Assembly: GCA_910583995.1 (NCBI GenBank)
Contig: CAJTYW010000009.1
Coordinates: forward strand, 8,900-72,899
Direction: 5' to 3'
Length of the DNA: 64,000 nucleotides
DNA from: an uncultured Christensenella sp.
Lineage (GTDB): Bacteria; Bacillota; Clostridia; Christensenellales; UBA3700
The notes beneath the pieces were generated by a model that had not been told where the DNA came from, did no database searches, and saw only the letters and a program-made list of their open reading frames with translations. Positions within the stretch are counted from its first letter, which is position 1, and every line of letters starts with the position of its first letter. The position numbers and the translations under genes were made by a program. Of this stretch, positions 27,164-35,989 are shown piece after piece.

Positions 27164-28066
27164 TTATTTTACCTCTTCCCACAAAGTTTTTTGCTCAGGA
27201 TATTTTTCCAACCAAGCTGCAAATATTTCACTGTCAACTTTATTGAAAATCTTTAAAGCTTCGCCGTTACCTGCAGAACCTTTTTCTACTGAGATTACGC
27301 AACCTTTTAAATTCTCGATTGTCTTGTAACTATCTTTCTTATCTTTTCTTGCTACGATAACTTGCTCATTTGTCAAGTATGGTACAGAAATTTCAGCTTC
27401 GTTTTCAAAACCTTTTCTGATTGTCATACCATTCCAAACCAAATCGATATTGTTAGCTTTTAATTCTACGAATTTGTTATCCCATTTGATTTCTTTACCT
27501 TTGATAGTAATACCTTGGTCAGCAAAAACTGCTTTTGCCAAATCAAAGTCAAAACCTTCTGGTTTATCATTTGAACCCATACCATATGGTGGTGCAATTG
27601 TAAAGCCGATAGTGATAGTGTTGTTTTGAATTTCATCCTTCCAACCTTCCCATTCACCAGTTGGCTCAGCAAATTGAACGGCTCTGCTCTCTAAACCATA
27701 TTTTTTGCAAATTTCTTTGTAATCTGTATCTTTAATTTCATAAAGTCTTTTGTTGATAAAGTTCATCAAGTTTGTATTACCTTTCTTTGCTGCAATACCA
27801 TAAGCTTCAGATTCAGGTTTGAAATCTTCAAGCTCAATGATAGCTAATTTGTCATAAGAGTTACCTTCTTGTGCTAAAGTGTAACCTGCAAATACGCCGT
27901 CAACTATAGCAATGTCTGCTTGGTTAGCTTGCACATCCATTAAAGCATCTGTTTGTGTATCAGGTATTTTTAAATCTGTATCTGTTTTTGCACAACCAAC
28001 TAGGCTGACGATTGAGATAACTGCTGTTGCTACTACTGCTAGTATAATTCCTATTTTCTTTTTCAT
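27164..28066 (-). CDS. Amino-acid-binding lipoprotein 2, apparently circularly permuted
   Basis: Substrate-binding lipoprotein (SBP_bac_3 type), 300 residues, lipobox SLVGC (Cys25). Residues 38-125 carry the normal C-terminal third: ALMDVQANQADIAIVDGV (last helix-strand of lobe 2), then EAYGIAAKKGNTNLMNFIN and the terminal helix. The normal N-terminal start comes after, at about 150 (TITIGFTIAPPYGMG), then EGFDFDLAKAVF, IDLVWNGMTIRKGFE, ISVPYLTNEQVIVA, and lobe 2 KTIENLKGCVISVEKGSAGN, ending at LEKYPEQKTLWEEVK, just where the N-terminal piece would join. The cut is thus earlier in lobe 2 than in lipoprotein 1. The gene is intact, with RBS AAGGAG and a tandem operator promoter. The ligand is unknown. 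Confidence 0.9.
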   Translation of the reverse strand: MKKKIGIILAVVATAVISIVSLVGCAKTDTDLKIPDTQTDALMDVQANQADIAIVDGVFAGYTLAQEGNSYDKLAIIELEDFKPESEAYGIAAKKGNTNLMNFINKRLYEIKDTDYKEICKKYGLESRAVQFAEPTGEWEGWKDEIQNNTITIGFTIAPPYGMGSNDKPEGFDFDLAKAVFADQGITIKGKEIKWDNKFVELKANNIDLVWNGMTIRKGFENEAEISVPYLTNEQVIVARKDKKDSYKTIENLKGCVISVEKGSAGNGEALKIFNKVDSEIFAAWLEKYPEQKTLWEEVK

Positions 28067-28117
28067 TTTTTTACTCCTTGTAAAATTGCTTGTTGCAATC
28101 TTGTGTTTTGTTTATGG

Positions 28118-28150
28118 TACTATTATACTTTAGTACGCTAAAGTTGTAAA
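28118..28150 (-). promoter_or_regulatory. Promoter of amino-acid ABC transporter 2 with operator in the spacer
   Basis: Minus strand TTTACA (28145-28150), 17-base spacer, TATAAT (28122-28127). The spacer is almost entirely the inverted repeat ACTTTAGTACGCTAAAGT on the plus strand (28127-28144), the classical place for a repressor to block RNA polymerase. Confidence 0.72.
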
Positions 28151-28182
28151 GTGTTTTTTAGCAATTTCTTTGATTTTTTCAC

Positions 28183-28204
28183 ACACTTTACTCTACTAAA
28201 GTGT
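28183..28204. promoter_or_regulatory. Second operator-like palindrome upstream of transporter 2
   Basis: 8-bp arms ACACTTTA / TAAAGTGT around CTCTAC. The 18-bp core is ACTTTA-N6-TAAAGT, the same as the promoter-spacer palindrome 58 bp away. Confidence 0.6.
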
Positions 28205-28568
28205 AATTACACAAAAACCGCAATTTTTGTTACCTTTTACTAGACAAAATAGTTCTAAAAACTAACTAATTTGATGATTTAACAAAAACTCAATAACATA
28301 ATTTATGCTTTTGCATATCCTATTAAATATAACGCTTAGCTATTTTTCTAGTATATGTAAATAGATGTAAAGTAATTAGCTAGTCACATAATAATCACTG
28401 TAAAGTCAAGTAAATCAAGGGTTTTGAGCATTTTTTTGTAGTAAAATATACTTTAATATTAATTTAATGTTAAATTTTATATTTACTTTGCATTTACATT
28501 AAAATAAAATTAATAAACACTAATTCCCCATTTTTTACAAAAAAATGTAGAAAAATGTATAAAAAGTC
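28205..28568. other. AT-rich spacer between the transporter 2 operator and the DUF975 promoter
   Basis: About 360 bases, very AT-rich. I see no convincing ORF, RNA gene or strong hairpin. Confidence 0.5.
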
Positions 28569-28624
28569 TTGATTTGAATAAGAGAAAATAATATAATATC
28601 TTTATAATAATGATTCAAATCATT
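28569..28624 (+). promoter_or_regulatory. Promoter of the DUF975 gene with a downstream inverted repeat
   Basis: TTGATT (28569-28574), 17-base spacer, TATAAT (28592-28597). The inverted repeat AATGAT-TCAA-ATCATT (28609-28624) follows at the expected transcription start and could be an operator. Confidence 0.65.
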
Positions 28625-28648
28625 AAATGACAATTTTTGGAGGTAAAT

Positions 28649-29323
28649 ATGAAAGCAAAAGATTTTAGAAAGTCAGCTTATGCTAAAATCAAAAAGAATT
28701 GCTGGGGTACACTTGCTTGCGTTGAACTTATCGTTAGCATTATCCTTGGCATCTGTGCCGGTCTTAACAGATTTTATGTTGGTTGGGTAGGCAGTTTATT
28801 GTTAGGTGGTGCTTTAACATACGGTCAAAATTATGCTTCATTATCAGCTGCAGACGGAAATACTGTTAAAGTTGACAACACATTTATTGGATTTAAACAT
28901 TTTGGTAGCAGTTTAGTATTAAACATTTTAATTAGTATCTTTACTGCTTTATGGTCATTGTTGTTGATTGTTCCTGGTATTATTATGTCACTTGCTTATT
29001 CAATGAGCTACTTTATCCTTATCGATAATCCAGAATTAGCACCAAATGAAGCTCGTAAACAATCTATCAAATTGATGAAAGGCTACAAATGGAAACTATT
29101 CTGCTTAAGATTTAGCTATATCGGTTGGTATTTGTTGAGCATTTTAACACTTGGTATCCTATTCTTCTGGGTAAATCCTTACGAGCGTACTGCAGAAGCT
29201 GAGTTCTACAGAAACTTGGTTGCTAAAAAAGACGAAACAGCTACTACTGTTGCTGAACCTGCTGCTATTGCTGCTGAAGCTGAAGTTGTTGATACTACTG
29301 CAACTGAAACAGAAGAAGCTTAA
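28649..29323 (+). CDS. DUF975-family integral membrane protein
   Basis: 224-residue membrane protein of the DUF975 family (function unknown). It starts with the family's KAKDFRKSAYAKIKKNCWG, followed by about four to five hydrophobic segments, the conserved NEARKQSIKLMKGYKWKLF loop (about 135-153) and YERTAEAEFYRNL near the end. The last 25 residues are an Ala/Thr/Glu-rich tail. I start it at ATG 28649, where TTTGGAGG lies 5 bases upstream. It has its own promoter and terminator. Confidence 0.85.
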   Translation: MKAKDFRKSAYAKIKKNCWGTLACVELIVSIILGICAGLNRFYVGWVGSLLLGGALTYGQNYASLSAADGNTVKVDNTFIGFKHFGSSLVLNILISIFTALWSLLLIVPGIIMSLAYSMSYFILIDNPELAPNEARKQSIKLMKGYKWKLFCLRFSYIGWYLLSILTLGILFFWVNPYERTAEAEFYRNLVAKKDETATTVAEPAAIAAEAEVVDTTATETEEA

Positions 29324-29411
29324 TTTAAATCATTGGTAATAATAAATAGTTAATTAATATAATGTTTTATTAATATATTAAGACTTTTTATTACAATTAA
29401 AAAAACATAAT

Positions 29412-29444
29412 AACAGGCTCTTGATTAACAAGAGCCTGTTTTAT
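29412..29444. terminator. Bidirectional terminator between DUF975 and lacZ
   Basis: Perfect 12-bp stem AACAGGCTCTTG / CAAGAGCCTGTT, 5-base loop, T-rich on the plus side and A-rich on the left, between convergent genes. Confidence 0.92.
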
Positions 29445-29461
29445 TTTGCTTTTATTAAATT

Positions 29462-32400
29462 TTAGTTGAATTTGATTACAAAATGCAATGTATGTTCCTT
29501 TTTTGGCAAAATCTTATATTTAGGTTTTGTATTTGCCATAGCAGGAATATCACCACCTACACCGCGTTGCTTGCCATCCACACAAATTGTAAGTGCTTTT
29601 TCTCGCTCAAGTTCTAAGGTGTGTTTTGCATTGTGCAACATATCTACAGTATATGGGTGAATAGTCATTTCAAATGGTTTATCCAAAGCCTTAATTGAAA
29701 CGCCGTTATCCCCAACAATATTTGCATAACGTACGCCTGTATGATTTCCGTTTTCTTGTGGGTACAAATAATCGTGAATAAAGTCTTCCACACTTCCCTT
29801 CCACAATCCTAATTTTGCGGCAGTTGCTCTGTCACAATAGTTCTCGTGCGGTCCTTTTGCATACATTTCAATATTGTAGTCGTCTTCTGTCAACTTCCAA
29901 GTAAAGCCATATCTTTCCAAATCTTTTGTGCATACAACTTGCACCGCCATATCAATACTGCCGTCCGCACCAAACTTGTATGTTGTGTGCATAGATTTTA
30001 AATATCTCATACTCCAATCTATATTTGCAACAACCAAGCCATCAGCATAATCAAGCACTATTTTTTTTGCACGAAGAGTTTTTCTTGCATTTTTAAATGC
30101 ACTGGCACCCATAATGATATCTGCAATAATTCTTGGTACTTGTGGCAAAGCATCATTATCAATAGACGCTCTAAAGAAGTTTGGCATAATAGGTGCGATC
30201 AATTTTTCCTTTCCGTCCACCTTTGCAGAAACAATACTGCCATTTGCAGACAAAATATACTCTGTTTTTCCGCAAGAAATGATATATTCCTTTTCATTTG
30301 CTTTGAAAGTAGCTCCCGCAAGCATAGCTTTTGGTGCAAAATCAAACGCTTTTAATACAAATTGCTCTATAGCTACGATATGTCCTTTATTTGCGTATGC
30401 CGTATTCTCTTTTGTAAGCATTTTAATATCGCATACAATTTCCTTATCTTTAGGGAATATAATTTCCTTATCTAACAAATCGCAAGCAACTGTCATATCA
30501 GGCGGACACTCAACATTAATAGTTCTGCTGTAAATTTCTTGTCCTTCCGCCATAATAGATATAACAATATCAAAGTCTGCCAAATTTGTAAAACGATATC
30601 TATTTAATATTGAAAGCTCGTTATCAACAAGCTCGAATTTAACTTGTTGGTATTGATATTTAACTTCAAACAACGCTGGGTTTGGTGAGCGATCTGCTCT
30701 TACAATACCATTAAAGGCAAATCTTCCCGCATTAGGCTTATCGCCAAAATCACCGCCGTAATTCCATTTGTCTTTTCCGTCTACTTTAGTTCTTATACTT
30801 TGGTCTGCAAAGTCCCAAATATAGCCACCAGCTAACCTGTCATACTTCCAAAACATATCCCAATAATCACTGAAATTTCCTAAGCTGTTACCCATACAAT
30901 GTGCGTATTCACACTGGATAAATGGTAAATCTCTGTACATATCAGGTGTATACTTGCTACCCATAGGTGACCATAAAGCAGCACAATGACGCATAGGTTC
31001 ATTTTCGCCAATAACAGGCATTTTTTCCACCTTAGAGTACATCTCACTCAAAACATCTCCCACTTTACCTGACTGGTCAGGCTCATAGTGGATAAATCTT
31101 GAAGTGTCTAGCTCTAAAACAGCTTTTTTCATATCAAAAAAGTCTTTACCAAAGCCTGCTTCGTTGCCTAAAGACCAACTTATTACACAAGGGTGGTTAC
31201 GCAATCTTCTAACCATATTGGTAGCTCTGTAAACACATTGATTAACCCATTTTTTGCAACTTTTTGGCAAAAACATTGCAAGCCCGTGAGTTTCCAAGTT
31301 TGTTTCTGCCATAACAAGTATACCATATCTATCGCAAAGTTCATAAAAAACATCTTGATTTGGATAATGGCTGTTTCTTATAGAAGTAATATTGTTTGCT
31401 TTGCACAATTTAATATCATTTTCAATAAGTTCTGCAGGCACTGCGTGACCATAATCAGGGTGGAATTCGTGTCTGTTAACACCAAATATTTTGATAACTT
31501 TGCCATTTAGCTTGATAAACGGTCCTTTGCCATTTTGCATAGGCTCAATTTTGATTTCCCTAAATCCAAAATGTGATTTACGCGTATCAATAACTTTGCC
31601 ATCTTGCATTAGCACAACTTCCACATCATAAAGATTAGGGAATTCGTGTGACCAAAGTATTACATTTTCAATATCTACTTGCAAAGCAATAGTTTGACTG
31701 CTGTTTTTTGCAATAGAAAACAAATCGCTTTTTAGTGTTGCAACTTGTCCCCTTGCATAAGATAGTTTTACCACAGCTTGCAAATTGCTTGCCATTATAT
31801 CTCTTGACTCAATAGTAATATCTGTCATAAATCTTGCAGACCTGTAGTCATTAAATAACGCTGAATGAGTAAAGTAATCTGCAATTTCAACCTTAGGCTT
31901 TTGAATTATCCAAACGCTACGGAAGATACCTGACATTCTCCACATATCTTGGTCTTCAAGATAGCTGCCTGTTGTATATCTGTAAACAGAAACAGCTAAT
32001 TTGTTTTTGCCCGCTTTAACAAACTCTGTGATATTGTACTCTTGCGGACTAAATGAATCTTCGGAATATCCGACAAATTCGCCATTTACATATATATCAC
32101 CACAGCTGTTAATACCTTCAAATCTAATAAATATGTCTTTATCGGTACTATCAACTTCAAACTCAGTAACATATAATCCAACTTCGTTATATCTGTTTTT
32201 AACGTGTGGGATTGCAAGCACATTAAATTGTGCTAAAGCATAAGGATAAATGTAATTTGTATAAATAGGTTTACCATAACCTTGAATTTGCATATTTGAA
32301 GGCACTGTTATTTTGCCAAAATTGTTTAGCGTAGCACCAACTTTTTCGTAGCCTTCAGGTATAAGTTTTGGGTTTTCCACAAGCTTAAAATCCCATTCCC

Positions 32401-32509
32401 CGTCCAAACAAAAAGCTGTGATTTCGCCTTTTTCATTATAAGGAAAACCAGCCGCGTATCTTTTGATAGTACCAATGTCATAACTTTTCAATTCTTTCCA
32501 ATAATTCAT
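29462..32509 (-). CDS. lacZ: Beta-galactosidase, GH2 (LacZ type)
   Basis: Large GH2 enzyme of 1015 residues, no signal peptide. It shows the LacZ layout: jelly-roll sugar-binding domain (VPSNMQIQGYGKPIYTN region), two sandwich domains around a TIM barrel, and a C-terminal galactomutarotase-like domain (Bgal_small_N). Catalytic motifs: VNRHEFHP, RNSHYPNQD, acid/base Glu in SLGNEAGFG, nucleophile Glu in FIQCEYAHCMGN, and GGYIWDFADQ. I start it at ATG 32509 with AGGGG 7 bases before it; an in-frame ATG 66 bases upstream lacks an RBS and would overlap the promoter. Monocistronic. Putative activator sites lie upstream. Substrate is likely lactose or beta-galactosides from glycans. Confidence 0.94.
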   Translation of the reverse strand: MNYWKELKSYDIGTIKRYAAGFPYNEKGEITAFCLDGEWDFKLVENPKLIPEGYEKVGATLNNFGKITVPSNMQIQGYGKPIYTNYIYPYALAQFNVLAIPHVKNRYNEVGLYVTEFEVDSTDKDIFIRFEGINSCGDIYVNGEFVGYSEDSFSPQEYNITEFVKAGKNKLAVSVYRYTTGSYLEDQDMWRMSGIFRSVWIIQKPKVEIADYFTHSALFNDYRSARFMTDITIESRDIMASNLQAVVKLSYARGQVATLKSDLFSIAKNSSQTIALQVDIENVILWSHEFPNLYDVEVVLMQDGKVIDTRKSHFGFREIKIEPMQNGKGPFIKLNGKVIKIFGVNRHEFHPDYGHAVPAELIENDIKLCKANNITSIRNSHYPNQDVFYELCDRYGILVMAETNLETHGLAMFLPKSCKKWVNQCVYRATNMVRRLRNHPCVISWSLGNEAGFGKDFFDMKKAVLELDTSRFIHYEPDQSGKVGDVLSEMYSKVEKMPVIGENEPMRHCAALWSPMGSKYTPDMYRDLPFIQCEYAHCMGNSLGNFSDYWDMFWKYDRLAGGYIWDFADQSIRTKVDGKDKWNYGGDFGDKPNAGRFAFNGIVRADRSPNPALFEVKYQYQQVKFELVDNELSILNRYRFTNLADFDIVISIMAEGQEIYSRTINVECPPDMTVACDLLDKEIIFPKDKEIVCDIKMLTKENTAYANKGHIVAIEQFVLKAFDFAPKAMLAGATFKANEKEYIISCGKTEYILSANGSIVSAKVDGKEKLIAPIMPNFFRASIDNDALPQVPRIIADIIMGASAFKNARKTLRAKKIVLDYADGLVVANIDWSMRYLKSMHTTYKFGADGSIDMAVQVVCTKDLERYGFTWKLTEDDYNIEMYAKGPHENYCDRATAAKLGLWKGSVEDFIHDYLYPQENGNHTGVRYANIVGDNGVSIKALDKPFEMTIHPYTVDMLHNAKHTLELEREKALTICVDGKQRGVGGDIPAMANTKPKYKILPKKEHTLHFVIKFN

Positions 32510-32553
32510 AATTACCCCTTTATTATAAATGTTCTTTTTTGCTATATAATTTA

Positions 32554-32582
32554 ATTTTAAAACGATTGCTTGCATTTTTCAA
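32554..32582 (-). promoter_or_regulatory. Promoter of lacZ
   Basis: Minus strand TTGAAA (32577-32582), 17-base spacer, TAAAAT (32554-32559), about 45 bases before the chosen ATG. Confidence 0.6.
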
Positions 32583-32591
32583 TGCACTTTA

Positions 32592-32634
32592 ATGACATTC
32601 TTTTGTATTTATATGACATAAAAACTTGTCACAT
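32592..32634. promoter_or_regulatory. Direct-repeat activator-like sites upstream of lacZ
   Basis: ATGACAT at 32592-32598 and again at 32613-32619, exactly 21 bp apart (two helical turns), followed by the inverted TTGTCACAT at 32626. They lie about 45-85 bases upstream of the predicted start, a layout typical of AraC-type activators. No such regulator is adjacent. Confidence 0.45.
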
Positions 32635-32688
32635 TTAATATACACAAATCAAAGCTTATCACAAATATTTTGCAAAACTATACATTTT

Positions 32689-32702
32689 ATACCGATTTTT
32701 GA
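32689..32702. repeat. 3'-end repeat copy after the ABC-F gene
   Basis: ATACCGATTTTTGA, 32 bases beyond the ABC-F stop. No hairpin partner is evident at this copy. Confidence 0.5.
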
Positions 32703-32733
32703 AGATTTATTTGACAAAATAATTGATTTTTAA

Positions 32734-34308
32734 TTATTCCATATCAAGATAATCTTCATAATTCATTTCTTTATCAAATACTTTTGTGCCATTGATTTCA
32801 ATAATTCTGTTTGCTACAGTTGACAAAATTTCTTGGTCGTGTGTTGTAAACAACATATTGCCTTTAAAATTAATCATACCCTTATTTAGTGAAGTAATTG
32901 ATTCCAAATCCAAATGGTTTGTAGGCTCGTCCATTATCAAGAAGTTACCGCCAGCAAGCATCATTCTTGCAAGCATACATCTTACCTTTTCGCCACCGCT
33001 AAGCACTTTTGCGGCTTTTTTAACTTCTTCACCAGAAAACAACATTCTGCCAAGCCAGCCACGCAAAAACTCTTCATACTGCTCTTTTGGCGAATATTGA
33101 CCTATCCATTGCACCAAATTCAAATCACAGCCGTCAAAGTATTTTGAGTTGTTTTCAGGCAAATAGCTTGGAATAATTGTTTTACCCCATTCTATAGTAC
33201 CGCTGTCTTGCTTTTCTTCACCCATTAAAATGTCAAACAACATTGTGATAGTTGTAGATTTATCACCTAAAAAGGCAATTTTTTCATCTGCTTTAACCAT
33301 AAAGCTGACATTTTCAAAATATCCCTTTTTAGTCAAATTTTCTACCTTCAAAATTTCCCTGCCGATTTCTCTTTCAAACTTAAAATCGACAAAAGGATAT
33401 TTACGCATTGAAGGTTTAAAATCATTTATAGTAAGCTTTTCAAGCTCTTTTTTACGGCTTGTAGCTTGTCTTGATTTAGACGCATTTGCAGAGAATTTAG
33501 CAATGAACTCTTGTAATTCCTTTGCTCTTGCTTCTGCTTTTTTGTTTTGCTCTCTAGCTTGTCTTGCAAGCAATTGAGATGTCTCATACCAAAAATCATA
33601 GTTACCCACAAACACATTGATATGTCCAAAATCTACATCACAAATATGTGTACAAACTCTGTTTAAAAAGTGTCTGTTGTGGGATACGATAATTATTGTG
33701 TTTTCAAAATCCATAAGATAATTTTCAAGCCATCTTGTAGTTTTTGCATCTAAGTTGTTTGTTGGCTCGTCAAGAATCAAAATGTCAGGATTGCCAAAAA
33801 GTGCTTGTGCAAGCAAAACTTTAACCTTTGTTTTTGCATCTAACTCACCCATTAACGCATAGTTTAATGAGCTATCAATTTTTAACTCGTTAAGCAAAGT
33901 CTCTGCTTCACTTTCTGCTTCGTATCCACCTAACTCGGCAAACTCGCCTTCTAGCTCTGCTGCTAAAATTCCGTCTTCTTCAGTAAAATCTGGTTTTGCA
34001 TATAAAGCGTCTTTTTGCAATCGTATTTCAAACATTCTGTTATGACCTTTTAGCACTGTGTCAAGCACTGTCAAATCGTCATAAGCATTTTGGTTTTGTT
34101 GCAAAACGGACATTCTTTCCCCTTTACCAATAGATATACCGCCGTGAGTAGGCTCAATATCCCCTGATAAAATTTTTAAAAATGTAGATTTGCCGGCACC
34201 ATTAGCACCAATAACGCCGTAACAATTCCCTTTTGTAAACTTGATATTAACTTCTTCAAACAATTTCCTTTGTCCGAACTGCAAACTTAAATCACTAACT
34301 TGTAACAT
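32734..34308 (-). CDS. ABC-F family ATP-binding protein (YkpA/YbiT type)
   Basis: Cytosolic twin-ATPase of 524 residues that acts on ribosomes rather than in membranes. NBD1: Walker A GANGAGKST (34-42), Walker B LILDEPTNNLD; its signature is degenerate (MGELDAKTKVKVLLA). A charged linker (about 245-300, NKKAEARAKEL, NASKSRQATSRKK) follows. NBD2: Walker A is degenerate (LGDKSTTITMLF, no Gly-Lys), signature LSGGEKVRCM, Walker B LIMDEPTNHLDLES. Since each ATP site pairs the Walker A of one half with the signature of the other, one site is complete and the other has lost both elements. To my knowledge Bacillus YkpA also has an altered second Walker A, so part of this is a family trait. RBS AAGGTGAG. 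Confidence 0.9.
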   Translation of the reverse strand: MLQVSDLSLQFGQRKLFEEVNIKFTKGNCYGVIGANGAGKSTFLKILSGDIEPTHGGISIGKGERMSVLQQNQNAYDDLTVLDTVLKGHNRMFEIRLQKDALYAKPDFTEEDGILAAELEGEFAELGGYEAESEAETLLNELKIDSSLNYALMGELDAKTKVKVLLAQALFGNPDILILDEPTNNLDAKTTRWLENYLMDFENTIIIVSHNRHFLNRVCTHICDVDFGHINVFVGNYDFWYETSQLLARQAREQNKKAEARAKELQEFIAKFSANASKSRQATSRKKELEKLTINDFKPSMRKYPFVDFKFEREIGREILKVENLTKKGYFENVSFMVKADEKIAFLGDKSTTITMLFDILMGEEKQDSGTIEWGKTIIPSYLPENNSKYFDGCDLNLVQWIGQYSPKEQYEEFLRGWLGRMLFSGEEVKKAAKVLSGGEKVRCMLARMMLAGGNFLIMDEPTNHLDLESITSLNKGMINFKGNMLFTTHDQEILSTVANRIIEINGTKVFDKEMNYEDYLDME

Positions 34309-34339
34309 TTATCTCACCTTTATTATATTATTTATAACC

Positions 34340-34368
34340 AGTATAACATAATAAATCTATAATTGCAA
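34340..34368 (-). promoter_or_regulatory. Promoter of the ABC-F gene
   Basis: Minus strand TTGCAA, 17-base spacer, TATACT, about 30 bases before the ATG. Confidence 0.65.
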
Positions 34369-34605
34369 GGGAATTAATCTTAAGCATTTTATTTACGCGT
34401 AATACAATATTTTTTAAATTATAACATTATGTGTCTAATAAAGTCAATTTATCAATTATTTTGCCAAAGTTATTTAAATACTTTTTACAAAAAATTTCAA
34501 CTATTACACAAATCTGCCTTTATAAAGACATAAAACTTAACTTTTTTGACAAAAACACATTAACCTTTTAGCAATCTATTTAATTGCAGTTTATTTTTAT
34601 AAAAC

Positions 34606-34635
34606 AATACCGATTTTCGCACAAAAATCGGTATT
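34606..34635 (-). terminator. Perfect hairpin made of two inverted 3'-end repeat arms
   Basis: 12-bp perfect stem AATACCGATTTT / AAAATCGGTATT with loop CGCACA, 65 bases past the stop of the 429-residue gene. The rest of the 391-base gap (34309-34699) holds only the ABC-F promoter and AT-rich sequence. Confidence 0.65.
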
Positions 34636-34699
34636 ATTTAAATATTTTATCTTTTGTTTTAAATTTTATTATGCCTACTTAAAAATTGCAATCATTTAA

Positions 34700-35989
34700 T
34701 TATTGGTCATTTTCTTCATACTCTTCACGAGAGAATTTATCAATAAAATTATTCTCCGTTTGTTTTGCAACCAAATGTAAAAATAACGCCAAATAACAAT
34801 CGCTTAATTCTGAACAAACTGCTTCGCCGTGTATATAACGATATTGATTGCAACCTTGCAAAGCAAACTTAGCATTGTTTTTAAAGCTACTTTCCATAAA
34901 CTTCATTCTTACTCTTGCCCATTCTCTTGAGTTTATGTCGTTAGCATTTTCATACCCCAAGCAATAAGCAAAAATATCCATTACATAAAGGGAAGATTCA
35001 TTTACTCTGCCACCCTTTAATCCGTCGGGATAAAGCACTCCGCCACAAGGTCTGCTCTTTTTATCGTATATGGTAAATAAGCCTTTTTTCTTGCCAGCAC
35101 CATCAATTTCATAGCTATAAAAAGCTTTATAAATTTCTTCAAAATTCCTTATAGCACCGCTTGGCAAGTCTTGCTCCGCTATTTTGGAAAAAATAAATGC
35201 TTTCATACCTTTGCCAATATAACTTGTTGCAAAAGGACTTCTTGTTTCAAACCTGCGAATTATTTTATCATCACCTACATTATACCCTGCCATATCCCCT
35301 TCTTCTAATGTGGAAAAACAAGCTCTGTAAGTCAAAATTGCTTTTTCTTTTAGCTTTTCAACAGCCGCACTCTTATTAATCATACTGCCCGCTAAATAAA
35401 GCAAGTTTGCGATATCCATATTTTTTATTGTTTTGCAATCACCGCCGTTTTCGCTTCCGTCAGGGTTGTAATTGTACTCAATACTCTCTTCCATAGCCTT
35501 TTCCACTTCAAAATTCAAAAGGTTTACGGCGTACTCTTTATCACGAATATTAAGTTTATCCCAAACAAGATGGCAAACAAACAAAAGCTCTGTTGCGACT
35601 GCCAAATGCTCACTTGTTCCACCCCAACCATATTCGCTATTTGAGATATGGTGATACAAGCAAGAACGGATAAGTTTCATATATCTATCCCGTGCAACAT
35701 ATAGTTTATGCCCTACTGCAGACTCATTATAAAACTTAAATTTAACGGCAGAAATTATAGCTTTTGCCATATATACAGCTTGTCTAACTCCCCTATCAAA
35801 AGGTGATTTTAAAGAAAGATATTCACTTTTACTCTCTTTTGCAAAGCCTTTTTGTTGCCACCAGTCATTAAGTCCAAATTTAATAAATTTATTAATAATT
35901 CTGCCCAAATCTTCTGCCAAATCTCCGCCTAACGGCTCCGGCTCAACTTGAATCCATTCAATTTTTTTTATATCATCAACTGTAAACAT
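34700..35989 (-). CDS. Unknown cytosolic protein coupled to adenine deaminase
   Basis: I do not recognise a family. 429 residues, no signal peptide or membrane helix, rich in aromatic residues and in helical stretches with conserved-looking phrases (SEYGWGGTSEHLAVATELL, NYNPDGSENGGDC, GGVLYPDGLKGGRVNESS), which would suit a helical barrel enzyme, but this is only an impression. Its ATG overlaps the adenine deaminase stop (TAATG), so it is translated from the same message and probably belongs to the same process (purine salvage or nucleoside breakdown); that role is inference. Confidence 0.75.
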   Translation of the reverse strand: MFTVDDIKKIEWIQVEPEPLGGDLAEDLGRIINKFIKFGLNDWWQQKGFAKESKSEYLSLKSPFDRGVRQAVYMAKAIISAVKFKFYNESAVGHKLYVARDRYMKLIRSCLYHHISNSEYGWGGTSEHLAVATELLFVCHLVWDKLNIRDKEYAVNLLNFEVEKAMEESIEYNYNPDGSENGGDCKTIKNMDIANLLYLAGSMINKSAAVEKLKEKAILTYRACFSTLEEGDMAGYNVGDDKIIRRFETRSPFATSYIGKGMKAFIFSKIAEQDLPSGAIRNFEEIYKAFYSYEIDGAGKKKGLFTIYDKKSRPCGGVLYPDGLKGGRVNESSLYVMDIFAYCLGYENANDINSREWARVRMKFMESSFKNNAKFALQGCNQYRYIHGEAVCSELSDCYLALFLHLVAKQTENNFIDKFSREEYEENDQ

